Part shown: in pieces, positions 38,505-47,370 of the stretch | How positions within the stretch are numbered: position 1 is the first letter of the stretch | How the letters are laid out: each line of letters starts with the position of its first letter | NCBI GenBank assembly: GCA_031316155.1 | Contig: JALDRB010000001.1 | Location: 245,572-309,571, forward strand | From: Candidatus Scalindua sp. | Lineage (GTDB): Bacteria; Planctomycetota; Brocadiia; Brocadiales; Scalinduaceae | Direction of reading: 5' to 3' | DNA length: 64,000 nt | Translations under genes and position numbers: made by a program | Notes under the pieces: generated by a model | Seen by the model: the letters and a program-made list of their open reading frames with translations, nothing else | The model's database searches: none | Told to the model about the DNA's origin: nothing

Positions 38505-39128
38505 ATGGGTATAGGGTTGCTTGGGAAAAAATTAGGAATTTCACAGGTTTATAATGAACTGGGTGAAATTGTGCCTATTACGTTAGTTGAGGCTGGACCG
38601 TGCAATGTTTTGCAAATAAAGACGGAGAAAAATGACGGTTATTCTGCTATTCAAATTGGATTTAAAGATAAGAAGGAAAAAAGTGCAACGAAAGCAGAAA
38701 TAGGCCATTGCAAGAAAGCAAAAAATAGTCCAAAAAGATATATAAAGGAATTACGTGTGGGAGTGGATGATAAATACGAGATCGGGCAAAAATTAACGGT
38801 TCGCATGTTTGATGGTATCAAAAAGGTTGATGTTTGTGGAACGAGCAAGGGAAAAGGTTTTGCTGGTGTTATGAAAAGATGGGGATTTAGGGGGGGGCCA
38901 GCTACTCATGGTTCCACGCGACATAGAACATCAGTTTCGATAGGAGCAGGATCTGATCCCGGACGTGTAGTTAAGGGGAGAAAAATGGGAGGTAGAATGG
39001 GTGGCGAGAGGGTGACGGTTAAGAATCTTGAAGTTGTAAAAGTCGACGAAGAGAATAATCTGCTATTTATTAAAGGGGCTGTCCCGGGACCGAATGGGGG
39101 ATATGTTACTTTGAAAGAGTGTAAATAG
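38505..39128 (+). CDS. rplC: 50S ribosomal protein L3
   Basis: A 207-residue protein with LLGKKLGISQVYNELGEIVP, the GKGFAGVMKRWGFRGGPATHG loop (about 118-138, reaching the peptidyl transferase centre) and KMGGRMGGERVTVKNL. A GTG at 38499 could be an earlier start; the ATG at 38505 is preferred by SD spacing. L3 helps start 50S assembly. Confidence 0.96.
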   Translation: MGIGLLGKKLGISQVYNELGEIVPITLVEAGPCNVLQIKTEKNDGYSAIQIGFKDKKEKSATKAEIGHCKKAKNSPKRYIKELRVGVDDKYEIGQKLTVRMFDGIKKVDVCGTSKGKGFAGVMKRWGFRGGPATHGSTRHRTSVSIGAGSDPGRVVKGRKMGGRMGGERVTVKNLEVVKVDEENNLLFIKGAVPGPNGGYVTLKECK

Positions 39129-39145
39129 GAAAGGTCGTTAGCAAT

Positions 39146-39763
39146 ATGTTAGAAGTACAAGTATTTGATCAGGGTGGAGTGTTAAAAGAACCTGTTGTAG
39201 TTTCAGAAGAGGGATTCGGAGGCACTGTACGTAAGTCGTTATTGAGAGACGCAATAATTATGTATGAGGCAAACCGTAGAAACAGTGTTGCATCTACGAA
39301 GACAAAGTCTGAGGTTAGCGGTGGAGGTCGGAAACCGTGGGCGCAAAAACATACCGGGAGAGCAAGGGCTGGGAGTATTCGTTCTCCTTTATGGAAGGGT
39401 GGTGGAACCGTATTCGGGCCTCATCAAAGAGATTATTATTATACTATGCCGCGAAAGGCAAAGAAGGTTGCCTTGTATTCTGCGATTTTGGCAAAGTTAA
39501 AAGATCGTGAAGTCGTCCTGATTGACAAACTCATATTTGACAGACCTAATACAAAAAAAATGGTTAGTTTGCTGGGGAGTTTGAATATTAATGGTAGCTG
39601 CCTTATTGTAATGGAAAACAGAGATGAGGTGGTTTGGAAATCGTCTAGAAATATTAGTAATCTGAATGTCAAATTGGCAGCAGAGCTTTGTGCATACGAT
39701 GTTGTTAAATACCGGCAAATTTTAATGACCGTGAGTGCTTTTGAAGGGTTAAAGCAAAAATAA
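39146..39763 (+). CDS. rplD: 50S ribosomal protein L4
   Basis: A 205-residue protein with the exit-tunnel loop KPWAQKHTGRARAGSIRSP (about 58-77) and GGTVFGPHQRDY. In other bacteria L4 also represses its own S10 operon. Seventeen bases separate it from rplC. Confidence 0.96.
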   Translation: MLEVQVFDQGGVLKEPVVVSEEGFGGTVRKSLLRDAIIMYEANRRNSVASTKTKSEVSGGGRKPWAQKHTGRARAGSIRSPLWKGGGTVFGPHQRDYYYTMPRKAKKVALYSAILAKLKDREVVLIDKLIFDRPNTKKMVSLLGSLNINGSCLIVMENRDEVVWKSSRNISNLNVKLAAELCAYDVVKYRQILMTVSAFEGLKQK

Positions 39764-39799
39764 TTATTTCCTGATTAAACTATTATTAAATAAAACATT

Positions 39800-40081
39800 A
39801 TGGATTATTATCAGATCATTAAAAAACCTTTACATTCAGAAAAAAGTGTTGGAGACAGGGAGTTAACAAACTCATTCCATTTTGAAGTAAACAAGAAAGC
39901 AAACAAGATTCAGATAAAAGAAGCTGTTGAGAAGCTGTTTCAGGTTAAAGTGGAAAATGTGAGAACTCTTAACAGAAAGGGTAAAAAGAGAAGTTATAGG
40001 AATAAAATATATAAAACCAGCTGTTGGAAAAAGGCTATTGTGACTTTGAAAGAGGGAGCTACGATTGACCTTGGCTACTAA
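39800..40081 (+). CDS. rplW: 50S ribosomal protein L23
   Basis: A 93-residue protein with the family segments [34 protein letters not shown] and [16 protein letters not shown]23 sits at the exit tunnel and is the docking site for SRP and trigger factor. Confidence 0.95.
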   Translation: MDYYQIIKKPLHSEKSVGDRELTNSFHFEVNKKANKIQIKEAVEKLFQVKVENVRTLNRKGKKRSYRNKIYKTSCWKKAIVTLKEGATIDLGY

Positions 40082-40113
40082 AAAAATGTATAGGATTTGG
40101 AGGTTGGACTTTA

Positions 40114-40941
40114 TTGGGTATTAAGCATTATAAACCTACAACTAGTGGTAGAAGATTTGGAAGTGTTTCCGATTTTGTGGAAATAACAAAAAAAATTCCA
40201 GAAAAAAGCCTGTTAAAGCCGCTTAGAAAAACGGGTGGCAGGAATAGTGAGGGGAAAATTACTGCGCGACATAGGGGTGGCGGTAGTAAGAGGAAGTACA
40301 GGATAGTTGATTTTAAGAGAGATAAAAACGATATTCCCGGTGTAGTAGCAAGTATCGAATATGATCCAAATCGTTCTGCTAATATTGCTTTGTTGCATTA
40401 TCTGGATGGCGAGAAACGGTATATTCTGGCTCCGAATGGTTTAGCGGTTGGTCAGCGAGTTCTCTCTGGTACGAAAGTGGAGCCTAAGATTGGCAATTCA
40501 ATGCCGCTGGAAACTATACCATTAGGGTTGGAAATTCATAATATAGAATTAAAGGTTGGTGGTGGTGGAAAGATTGTCAGGTCGGCGGGTAATGCGGCAC
40601 GCCTTGTTGCGAAGGAAGGTTCCTATGGGCAAGTAATTCTGCCATCAGGGGAAGTTCGTAAAATTTTTCTCAAATGCAAGGCGACGATTGGTAAAGTCGG
40701 TAATATAGATCACATGGGCTGTACCATTGGTAAAGCGGGAAGGTCTAGGTGGAAAGGGCGAAGGCCGCATGTAAGAGGTGTTGCGATGAATCCTGTTGCC
40801 CATCCATTAGGAGGTGGTGAAGGACGAAGCCATGGAGGCAGGCATCCGTGTTCGCCTACCGGTGTTCTAGCGAAGGGAGGGAAAACGAGAAGGAGAAAAG
40901 CGCTGAGTAACAAATTTATTGTGCGCAGGAGAACAAAATAA
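40114..40941 (+). CDS. rplB: 50S ribosomal protein L2
   Basis: A 275-residue protein starting at TTG 40114 (GGAGG ten bases upstream) with [16 protein letters not shown] at the N-terminus. Conserved parts are [60 protein letters not shown] and [17 protein letters not shown]2 is needed for subunit joining and peptidyl transfer. Confidence 0.97.
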   Translation: MGIKHYKPTTSGRRFGSVSDFVEITKKIPEKSLLKPLRKTGGRNSEGKITARHRGGGSKRKYRIVDFKRDKNDIPGVVASIEYDPNRSANIALLHYLDGEKRYILAPNGLAVGQRVLSGTKVEPKIGNSMPLETIPLGLEIHNIELKVGGGGKIVRSAGNAARLVAKEGSYGQVILPSGEVRKIFLKCKATIGKVGNIDHMGCTIGKAGRSRWKGRRPHVRGVAMNPVAHPLGGGEGRSHGGRHPCSPTGVLAKGGKTRRRKALSNKFIVRRRTK

Positions 40942-40998
40942 CTTATTAAAATAGATCTCAGGGTTTAAATTTTTTACATAAATTAAAGAAGAAATGCT

Positions 40999-41268
40999 AT
41001 GGGTCGTTCAATAAAAAAAGGGCCATTTGTTGAGGAAAAGCTGCTGAAGAAGGTTTATAAGCAAAAAGAAACAGGTGATAAGGAGCCTATTCGTACATGG
41101 TCTCGGAGTAGTACGATAATACCTGAATTTGTATCACATACTTTTCTCGTGCATAATGGTAAAAGTTTCAATAAGGTTTTTGTCGTGGAAGACCTTGTAG
41201 GTCATAAATTGGGAGAATTTGCACCTACAAGAACCTTTAGGGGGCACACGGCAAAAAAGAAAAAATAA
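40999..41268 (+). CDS. rpsS: 30S ribosomal protein S19
   Basis: An 89-residue protein with [41 protein letters not shown] and [17 protein letters not shown]. Length is typical. It is positioned between rplB and rplV as in standard S10 operons. Confidence 0.97.
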   Translation: MGRSIKKGPFVEEKLLKKVYKQKETGDKEPIRTWSRSSTIIPEFVSHTFLVHNGKSFNKVFVVEDLVGHKLGEFAPTRTFRGHTAKKKK

Positions 41269-41314
41269 GAGGTATAATCTTTTAGGTAGTTCTTGAACAT
41301 ATATTTACGTAATC

Positions 41315-41660
41315 ATGGAATTTAAAGCAAAATATAGTTATGCAAAAACATCACCGAGAAAAGGCAGATATGTTGCTGATTTGATTAGGAGGTAAATCTG
41401 TAAACAGGGCTTTAGGGATTTTGAGATTTACCAACAAAAGAGCCTCATCGATGATGGACAAAATACTGAGAGCAGCGGTAGCGAGTGTTGTCGAAAATGG
41501 GGAGATAGATACTGATTCGCTCTTTATTCAAGAGATACGTGTCGATGGAGGGCCATCCAGAAAATGGCATCGACCACGAGCAAGGGGTGTTTCTACAATG
41601 ATAAAGAGGCGTACAAGTCATATATCTCTCGTTTTGTCAGACAAGATTGGGAAAGCTTGA
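41315..41660 (+). pseudogene. rplV: 50S ribosomal protein L22 with one 1-base insertion (probably sequence error)
   Basis: The ATG at 41315 gives FKAKYSYAKTSPRKGRYVAD followed by LIRR and a stop at about 41393. After removing one base in the AGGAGG run near 41389 the frame continues as GKSVNRALGILRFTNKRASS, with the conserved VDGGPSRKWHRPRARGVSTM and KRRTSHISLVLSD, ending at 41660. The total of 346 bases is one more than 115 codons. L22 lines the exit tunnel and is essential, so a real loss is unlikely. Confidence 0.85.
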
Positions 41661-41714
41661 TTGGGAAGATTCTATTAGGGGAATGCTCGATCTGTTTTTC
41701 GACGAGAAAGCTTT

Positions 41715-41748
41715 TACTGCACAGTAACGCTACAGGAATTGTGCAGTA
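41715..41748 (+). promoter_or_regulatory. Hairpin in the rplV-rpsC gap
   Basis: TACTGCACA (41715-41723) and TGTGCAGTA (41740-41748) form a 9-bp perfect stem with a 16-base loop. The gap of 154 bp between rplV and rpsC is unusual because these genes normally abut. A regulatory RNA role is a guess. Confidence 0.4.
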
Positions 41749-41814
41749 GCTGCCTGTGTGAGAAAGAATTATGATGTTTATCCTTATTACTTCAGAAATT
41801 TTTTAGGTGAAAAA

Positions 41815-42492
41815 ATGGGACAAAAAGTGTGTCCTATCGGGTTAAGGATAGGAATTACAGAAAATTGGAGATCTCGATGGTATACAGGAAAGAAAAATTT
41901 CGGGACATTACTTGTCGAGGATCAGAAGATTCGTAAATTTATTAAAGATAATTATCGGTTTGCTGGTCTATCGAAGATTGAAATAGAGCGTACACGAGAG
42001 GAAGAGGCAAGGCTTATTCTTCACACTTCCCGGCCGGGTTTGCTGATTGGTCGTAAGGGTGCGGAGATAGAAAAACTGAAAGAGGGTATTCAAAAGTTAG
42101 TTGGAAAAGCCGTTGACATAAAAATACAGGAAATTGAGAAACCTGGTTTGGAAGCCCAGCTTGTTGCTGAGGGAATAGCGGATCAGCTCAAAAAGCGGGC
42201 GGCATTCAGGAGGACAATAAAAAAAGCCGTAGATACGACCATCAGTATGGGTGCTAAGGGGGTAAAAGTTCAGATATCAGGTCGCCTCGGGGGTGCAGAG
42301 ATTGCCAGAACGGAAGGTTCGACTGTTGGAAGTATACCGCTGCACACTTTAAGGGCTGACATTAGTTATGGCTTTGCAGAGGCATTTACGACTTATGGTA
42401 CGATAGGTGTGAAGGTGTGGATATACAAAGGTTTGTTTGAAGCTGGAAAAGGGGGAAGCTATGCGTTTAATGCCCAAAAGGGTAAAGTTTAG
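41815..42492 (+). CDS. rpsC: 30S ribosomal protein S3
   Basis: A 225-residue protein starting at ATG 41815 ([18 protein letters not shown]), rather than the in-frame GTG at 41758, which would add 19 non-conserved residues. A KH domain ([19 protein letters not shown], about 63-81) and the C-terminal [20 protein letters not shown] follow. S3 is part of the mRNA entry helicase. Its end overlaps rplP by 32 bases. Confidence 0.96.
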   Translation: MGQKVCPIGLRIGITENWRSRWYTGKKNFGTLLVEDQKIRKFIKDNYRFAGLSKIEIERTREEEARLILHTSRPGLLIGRKGAEIEKLKEGIQKLVGKAVDIKIQEIEKPGLEAQLVAEGIADQLKKRAAFRRTIKKAVDTTISMGAKGVKVQISGRLGGAEIARTEGSTVGSIPLHTLRADISYGFAEAFTTYGTIGVKVWIYKGLFEAGKGGSYAFNAQKGKV

Positions 42493-42880
42493 AAAATCTC
42501 AAAGGCAGAGAAATGAAGGTAATGCTACAAGAGGTAATACCGTGTGTTTTGGTGAGTTTGGTTTGCAGGCATTAGAGAACTGTTGGGTTACTGCTCAACA
42601 GATTGAATCGGGAAGGGTAGCGGCAACACGTTATGTATCACGTGAAGGAAAACTCATTATAAGAGTGTTTCCTCACAAGTCCGTGACGGCAAAACCAATC
42701 GAAACGAGAATGGGTAAGGGGAAAGGTGAGCCTGATAAGTGGGTGGCGGTTGTTAAGCCCGGTACTGTTTTGTACGAAATTGGTGGAATCTCTGAAGACG
42801 TAGCGAGGCAAGCGTTCACGAGGGTTGCATACAAGATGCCAGTAAAAGTAAGATTTATCAGCAGGAGGCAGACGATTTGA
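42461..42880 (+). CDS. rplP: 50S ribosomal protein L16
   Basis: A 139-residue protein with [38 protein letters not shown], and [20 protein letters not shown]. The start at 42461 matches the family better than the ATG at 42437. L16 sits near the A site and peptidyl transferase centre. Confidence 0.96.
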   Translation: MRLMPKRVKFRKSQRQRNEGNATRGNTVCFGEFGLQALENCWVTAQQIESGRVAATRYVSREGKLIIRVFPHKSVTAKPIETRMGKGKGEPDKWVAVVKPGTVLYEIGGISEDVARQAFTRVAYKMPVKVRFISRRQTI

Positions 42881-43107
42881 AGCCAAGTGAGATCCGTGAA
42901 AGATTACCTAATGAGATACGTGAAGAGTTGGAAGAGAATAAAAGGGAGCTGTTGAATCTTAGATTTCAGTGGCAAGCAGGGGAAATTCGTAATTCAGCCC
43001 AGTATAGACAGACCAGAAAAGAGATTGCCAGAATCAAAACAATAATTAGAGAAATGGAATTGGGAATTAATAAGGGTCTATTCCCGAAAACGGAAGATAG
43101 AAAATAA
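42877..43107 (+). CDS. rpmC: 50S ribosomal protein L29
   Basis: A 76-residue helical protein whose start overlaps rplP by 4 bases. The family core [20 protein letters not shown] and [15 protein letters not shown] are present. It is slightly longer than average (60-70). Its stop TAA lies next to the ATG of rpsQ. Confidence 0.93.
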   Translation: MKPSEIRERLPNEIREELEENKRELLNLRFQWQAGEIRNSAQYRQTRKEIARIKTIIREMELGINKGLFPKTEDRK

Positions 43108-43361
43108 TGGAAACAAAAGAAAAGCGTAAAAGGAAAACTGTTGTTGGTGTAGTTGTAAGCGACAAGATGTTCAAGACTATTGTTGTAGCGTGTGAGAAAC
43201 GCATAAAACACCCTAGATATGGAAAGTTTGTTAAAAGGAAAACTACATATAAGGTGCATGATGAGGAAAATAAGGCAAAATCTAAGGACAAGGTTGAAAT
43301 TGTCGAAGTAAGACCTTTAAGTAAAACGAAACGCTGGAATTTAGTTCGAATAATAAAATGA
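43107..43361 (+). CDS. rpsQ: 30S ribosomal protein S17
   Basis: An 84-residue protein with [23 protein letters not shown] followed by [26 protein letters not shown] loops and [17 protein letters not shown]. It overlaps rpmC's stop by one base (TAATG). S17 binds 16S rRNA in the 30S body. Confidence 0.96.
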   Translation: METKEKRKRKTVVGVVVSDKMFKTIVVACEKRIKHPRYGKFVKRKTTYKVHDEENKAKSKDKVEIVEVRPLSKTKRWNLVRIIK

Positions 43362-43379
43362 TTTTAGGGATTTAATACA

Positions 43380-43748
43380 ATGATAATGGAGCAAACAAAG
43401 GTTGATGTAGCAGATAACTCTGGCGCTAAAAAAGCAAAGTGTATTAAGGTTCTTGGCGGCTCACGGCGTATTTATGCTTCGATCGGCGATATTATAATAG
43501 TTGCAGTTAAAAAGGCGTTACCTGATGGGGTTGTTAAAAAGGGTGATGTCGTTAAAGGGGTTGTTGTGAGGACAAAAAGAAATGTAAGGCGCGAAGATGG
43601 CTCCTATCTCAGGTTTGATACAAATGCAATTGTTATTGTTGATGACGAAGGGAATCCGAAAGGTACCCGCATTTTTGGAGCTGTAGCGAAGGAATTGAGG
43701 CAAAAGAATTTCATGAGAATAATATCCTTGGCGCCAGAAGTTGTATAA
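43380..43748 (+). CDS. rplN: 50S ribosomal protein L14
   Basis: A 122-residue protein, the standard length, with [40 protein letters not shown] and VPEV-like end SLAPEVV. It starts at ATG 43380 with AGGGA 9 bases upstream. L14 forms part of the subunit interface. Confidence 0.97.
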   Translation: MIMEQTKVDVADNSGAKKAKCIKVLGGSRRIYASIGDIIIVAVKKALPDGVVKKGDVVKGVVVRTKRNVRREDGSYLRFDTNAIVIVDDEGNPKGTRIFGAVAKELRQKNFMRIISLAPEVV

Positions 43749-43788
43749 TGAGATATTGGTTTTTATTGTAAAAGGATAATTAAGAAAT

Positions 43789-44124
43789 ATGCATGTACGA
43801 AAAAATGATTTTGTTCAAGTTATGACAGGTGATAATTCAGGGAAAAAGGGTAAAATTCTGCAAATTCTGCCTGACAAGAAAAGAGTGGTCATTGAGGGTG
43901 TGAATTATGTACAGAAACATATTCGTAAGAGTGAGAAAAATCCACAGGGGGGGCGTATGCAGATGGAGGCGCCTATTTCCTGGTCGAATGTCTTAGTTGT
44001 ATGCCAGAATAAAAGTTGTGAAAAATCTGGTAAAGGTGTACGAACAAGGCGAAAGTTTCTAGATAGTGGTGATAAAATTAGGGTTTGTTATAAATGTGGA
44101 AGTGAAATAGTTATTAGTGAGTAG
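43789..44124 (+). CDS. rplX: 50S ribosomal protein L24, zinc-ribbon variant
   Basis: A 111-residue protein with the KOW motif VRKNDFVQVMTGDNSGKKGK (about 3-22) and VVIEGVNYVQKHIRKSEKNP. The C-terminal half holds four cysteines (CQNKSCEKS and CYKCGSE), a zinc-ribbon arrangement seen in many L24 proteins. The stop overlaps sequence upstream of rplE. Confidence 0.95.
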   Translation: MHVRKNDFVQVMTGDNSGKKGKILQILPDKKRVVIEGVNYVQKHIRKSEKNPQGGRMQMEAPISWSNVLVVCQNKSCEKSGKGVRTRRKFLDSGDKIRVCYKCGSEIVISE

Positions 44125-44149
44125 TTGGCAATTTTGTGAGAAATATATT

Positions 44150-44710
44150 ATGGCACGTTTACTAAAAAGATATAAAGAAGAATTTGTAAAGGAACTGATG
44201 GAACAGTTTCAGTATAAAAATAGCTTGGAGGTTCCCAAACTACTCAAGATAGTTGTTAACATGGGGTTAGGGAAGGCAAAGGAAGAAAAGAAAAGGATTG
44301 ATGATGCGGTGAAGCACCTTGCAACAATTACAGGCCAGAAGCCTGCCGTTACTAAGGCAAGAAAAGCGGTGGCAGGTTTTAAGGTTAGACAAGGAGATGT
44401 GGTTGGTTGTAAAGTTACGCTTCGAGGTCAGAGGGCATATGAATTTCTTGATAGACTGATAAGTGTTGTGTTGCCGAGAATAAAAGACTTTCGGGGGGTA
44501 TCTTCTCGATCGTTTGATGGAAGGGGAAATTATACGTTGGGAATACATGAGCTTTCGGAATTTCCAGAGATCAATTTAGATGAGGTTGTTTATCCACAGG
44601 GTATGGATATTACCTTGGTAGTGTCAGCAAAAACAGATGTCCAATCATATGAGTTGCTTAAGTTATTTGGTATGCCTTTCAAACAAGATGCTTCGTTTTT
44701 AAAATCATAA
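44150..44710 (+). CDS. rplE: 50S ribosomal protein L5
   Basis: A 186-residue protein beginning MARLLKRYKEEFVKELMEQF. An earlier in-frame start at 44117 lies inside rplX and is not favoured. The segments KIVVNMGLGKA, QKPAVTKARKAVAGFKVRQG, and LPRIKDFRGVSSRSFDGRGN are typical. L5 binds 5S rRNA. Confidence 0.96.
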   Translation: MARLLKRYKEEFVKELMEQFQYKNSLEVPKLLKIVVNMGLGKAKEEKKRIDDAVKHLATITGQKPAVTKARKAVAGFKVRQGDVVGCKVTLRGQRAYEFLDRLISVVLPRIKDFRGVSSRSFDGRGNYTLGIHELSEFPEINLDEVVYPQGMDITLVVSAKTDVQSYELLKLFGMPFKQDASFLKS

Positions 44711-44749
44711 AAGTATCTTGCTGCAAGGTAAGGCGGTTTTGGAGATTAT

Positions 44750-44935
44750 ATGGCAAGAAAAGCTTTGAAAGTAAAATGTAGCAGAACTCCGAAATACAAG
44801 ACTCGAAAGTATAACAGGTGTCAGCTTTGTGGACGAGTTCGGGGATATTATAGAAAATTCCAGATTTGCAGAATATGTTTTAGGAAGCTTGCCTCAAAGG
44901 CTGAGATACCTGGCGTAAGAAAGGCAAGTTGGTAA
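44750..44935 (+). CDS. rpsN: 30S ribosomal protein S14, zinc type
   Basis: A 61-residue protein of the short zinc-binding S14Z type with [20 protein letters not shown] (two CxxC pairs with 12 residues between). The end [17 protein letters not shown] is canonical. Confidence 0.96.
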   Translation: MARKALKVKCSRTPKYKTRKYNRCQLCGRVRGYYRKFQICRICFRKLASKAEIPGVRKASW

Positions 44936-44971
44936 ATAATTAAGAAGTTATTAAGCAAAAAGGAGTAATTG

Positions 44972-45370
44972 ATGTGCATGACAGACCCGATTGCTGATAT
45001 GTTGACGAGAATCAGAAACGCAAACATGATCGGCAAGGAAAGCGTAAATATTCCTTCGTCTAGGATAAAGATTGGTATAGCCGAAGTATTTAAGAGAGAA
45101 GGATTCATAAAAGACTACAAAAAAATTTCTGACGATAAACAAGGTTTTATAAGGGTATATCTTAAGTACGGTCCGCTTAGTCGAAAAGTTATTAATTCTA
45201 TAAAAAGGGAGAGTAGGCCCGGAAAGAGAGTATATAAAAAGGTTGAGGAGATTGTGAAGGTTCTTAATGGTATTGGTCTGGCTGTATACTCAACGTCAAA
45301 TGGTATTTTAAGCAATGAAGAGTGCAGGCAGAAAAATATAGGTGGAGAGTTAATTTGTACCGTTTGGTAA
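44972..45370 (+). CDS. rpsH: 30S ribosomal protein S8
   Basis: A 132-residue protein with MTDPIADMLTRIRNAN, IPSSRIKIGIAEVFKREGFI and STSNGILSNEECRQKNIGGE. Starts at TTG 44969, ATG 44972 and ATG 44978 are possible; GGAG at 44962-44965 favours 44972. In many bacteria S8 represses the spc operon. Confidence 0.96.
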   Translation: MCMTDPIADMLTRIRNANMIGKESVNIPSSRIKIGIAEVFKREGFIKDYKKISDDKQGFIRVYLKYGPLSRKVINSIKRESRPGKRVYKKVEEIVKVLNGIGLAVYSTSNGILSNEECRQKNIGGELICTVW

Positions 45371-45433
45371 TTATTTTTTAATGGTTCTGTTATTCAGGTT
45401 TTTTTGTATTGCGAAGCCTAAAGGTAAAATAAT

Positions 45434-45994
45434 ATGTCGAGAATAGGTAAAAGCCCAATTAATATACCCGATGGAGTAAAAGTTGAATGTAAGGATAGTG
45501 TTGTAAGTATCGAGGGTAAAAAGGGTAAGTTGTTCCAGTCGATTCATCCTTTAATGAATATAGAAATAGAAAAAGAAAAAAAACAAATTTTAGTAAAACG
45601 CTCTTCTGGTGAAAGAAAATGTAAAGAACTTCATGGATTAACTCGCTCACTATTAGCAAACAATGTCCATGGTGTCACTATTGGTTTTTCAAAAGATTTA
45701 GAGATTATAGGATTGGGCTATAATGTTAAATTACAGGGTGAAGAGCTGATCCTTCAATTGGGATTTTCACATCCTATCAAAATGAAGATTCCCGAAGGGA
45801 TTCAGGTCGAGATCAAAAATCAAACCAATCCGGGTAGGCTTACGATTATGGGTGCTGATAAACAATTAGTTGGACAGATTGCAGCTAATATTAGAAGATT
45901 CCGCCCCCCTGAACCTTATAAAGGTAAGGGTGTTAAGTATGCTGATGAGATAATCAACAGAAAAGCTGGTAAAGCTACTGCTTCGTCGAAATAA
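45434..45994 (+). CDS. rplF: 50S ribosomal protein L6
   Basis: A 186-residue protein with SRIGKSPINIPDGVKVE, LGYNVKLQGEELILQLGFSH and GADKQLVGQIAANIRRFRPPEPYKGKG-type end (family rRNA-binding tail). Length is normal. L6 lies near the factor-binding site. Confidence 0.97.
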   Translation: MSRIGKSPINIPDGVKVECKDSVVSIEGKKGKLFQSIHPLMNIEIEKEKKQILVKRSSGERKCKELHGLTRSLLANNVHGVTIGFSKDLEIIGLGYNVKLQGEELILQLGFSHPIKMKIPEGIQVEIKNQTNPGRLTIMGADKQLVGQIAANIRRFRPPEPYKGKGVKYADEIINRKAGKATASSK

Positions 45995-46024
45995 TTTTAA
46001 TTTGGTAAAAGTTTATTAGATACT

Positions 46025-46393
46025 ATGAATGCTACAAAGGAAAAACAAAACAAGAGGCGTAAGAGACACAGAGGGTTACGAAAAAAAGTTATTGGTTTTA
46101 GAGAGAAGCCGAGGTTAAGTGTGTATAGGAGTTTGAAAAATATATATTGTCAATTGATTGACGATATATCTGGAGAAACTCTTGCGAGTGCCTCAACGCT
46201 ATCGAAAAATATTAAAGAGAAATCGGCTTACGGGGGAAACATTAAAGCTGCTTTACTTGTAGGTGAAATGATAGCAGAAGAAGCAAAAAAAATTGGTGTT
46301 ACAAAGGTTGTTTTTGATAGAGGTGGGTATAAGTATCACGGTAGGGTTAAAGCGTTGGCAGAAAGTGCACGTGCAAACAAACTTATTTTTTAA
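46025..46393 (+). CDS. rplR: 50S ribosomal protein L18
   Basis: A 122-residue protein with [40 protein letters not shown] and a C-terminal [21 protein letters not shown]18 binds 5S rRNA with L5 and L25. Confidence 0.97.
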   Translation: MNATKEKQNKRRKRHRGLRKKVIGFREKPRLSVYRSLKNIYCQLIDDISGETLASASTLSKNIKEKSAYGGNIKAALLVGEMIAEEAKKIGVTKVVFDRGGYKYHGRVKALAESARANKLIF

Positions 46394-46432
46394 AGAATTC
46401 CAGATAGGTTTCTATGATATGGGGAGGAGCAT

Positions 46433-46918
46433 TTGGCGAGAGAAAATCAAACGGGAAAGCTTGAAGAAACAATAGTCAAGATAAACAGATGTACCAATGT
46501 AACAAAGGGTGGTAAAAGCATGAGTTTCAGTGCTTTGGCAGTAGTCGGTGATAAAAATGGTATGGTTGGTTACGGTTTTGGTAAAGCGAGAGATGTTCCA
46601 AATGCGGTGGGAAAGGCATTGAAGGATGCCAATAGAGGGCTTGTATCTGTGCCTATTGTAAATGAAACCATACCTCATGAAGTATGGGGTTGCTTCAAAT
46701 CTGCACGTATCTATTTGAAACCTGCAGCGCCAGGTACGGGAATAAAAGCCGGTGGATCTGCAAGGGCAGTTTTGGTAGCGGTTGGAATAAAGGATATTTT
46801 GACAAAATCGTACGGTACCAGAAATGCTTTAAATGTTGTGAAAGCTACGGTCGAAGGGTTAAAATTATTAAAGACAAGGCAGGAAATTGAACAGTTAAGG
46901 GGTGTGAAAATAACATGA
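46433..46918 (+). CDS. rpsE: 30S ribosomal protein S5
   Basis: A 161-residue protein starting at TTG 46433, five bases after GGGGAGGAG. Conserved parts are RCTNVTKGGKSMSFSALAVV, GYGFGKARDVPNAVGKALKD and KPAAPGTGIKAGGSARAV. Its stop overlaps the rplO start by 4 bases. In most bacteria rpmD (L30) stands here; there is no room for it. Confidence 0.96.
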   Translation: MARENQTGKLEETIVKINRCTNVTKGGKSMSFSALAVVGDKNGMVGYGFGKARDVPNAVGKALKDANRGLVSVPIVNETIPHEVWGCFKSARIYLKPAAPGTGIKAGGSARAVLVAVGIKDILTKSYGTRNALNVVKATVEGLKLLKTRQEIEQLRGVKIT

Positions 46919-47370
46919 ATTTGGTTGATTCCAAAATAGTCATACACAAGAGGAAAAAAAGAAAAAGGGTTGGGCGTGGAAGAGGTTCAGGTTGTGGTAA
47001 GACCTGTAGTACAGGGCATGGTGGAGCAAATTCTCGTTCTGGAACAGAGACGCGTCTTTTGTTCGAAGGTGGACAGATGCCGCTTTTTCGTAGGATTCCC
47101 AAAAGAGGTTTTAATAATAACACTTTTAAAAAGAGATTTATGGTTGTAAATCTGCTGGATCTTGCAGTTTTCGGTTCGGGGGAAACTGTAGATTTGCAGG
47201 CGCTGAAAGAAAAGGGAATTATTAAAAATACGAAATTAGATCTTAAAGTTTTAGGCAAAGTGCATAAGGACAAGCCGTTAAAAGCGGTAACGGTTGTTGC
47301 GCACAAGTTCAGTACTAGTGCCATTGAAAACATAGAAAAGGCAGGGGGGAAAGTTAAGATCTTGTCATGA
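46915..47370 (+). CDS. rplO: 50S ribosomal protein L15
   Basis: A 151-residue protein with RKRVGRGRGSGCGKTCSTGH, FEGGQMPLFRRIPKRGF and AHKFSTSAIENIEKAGGKV. It overlaps both rpsE and secY by four bases, so this stretch is tightly coupled. Length is typical. Confidence 0.96.
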   Translation: MNLVDSKIVIHKRKKRKRVGRGRGSGCGKTCSTGHGGANSRSGTETRLLFEGGQMPLFRRIPKRGFNNNTFKKRFMVVNLLDLAVFGSGETVDLQALKEKGIIKNTKLDLKVLGKVHKDKPLKAVTVVAHKFSTSAIENIEKAGGKVKILS

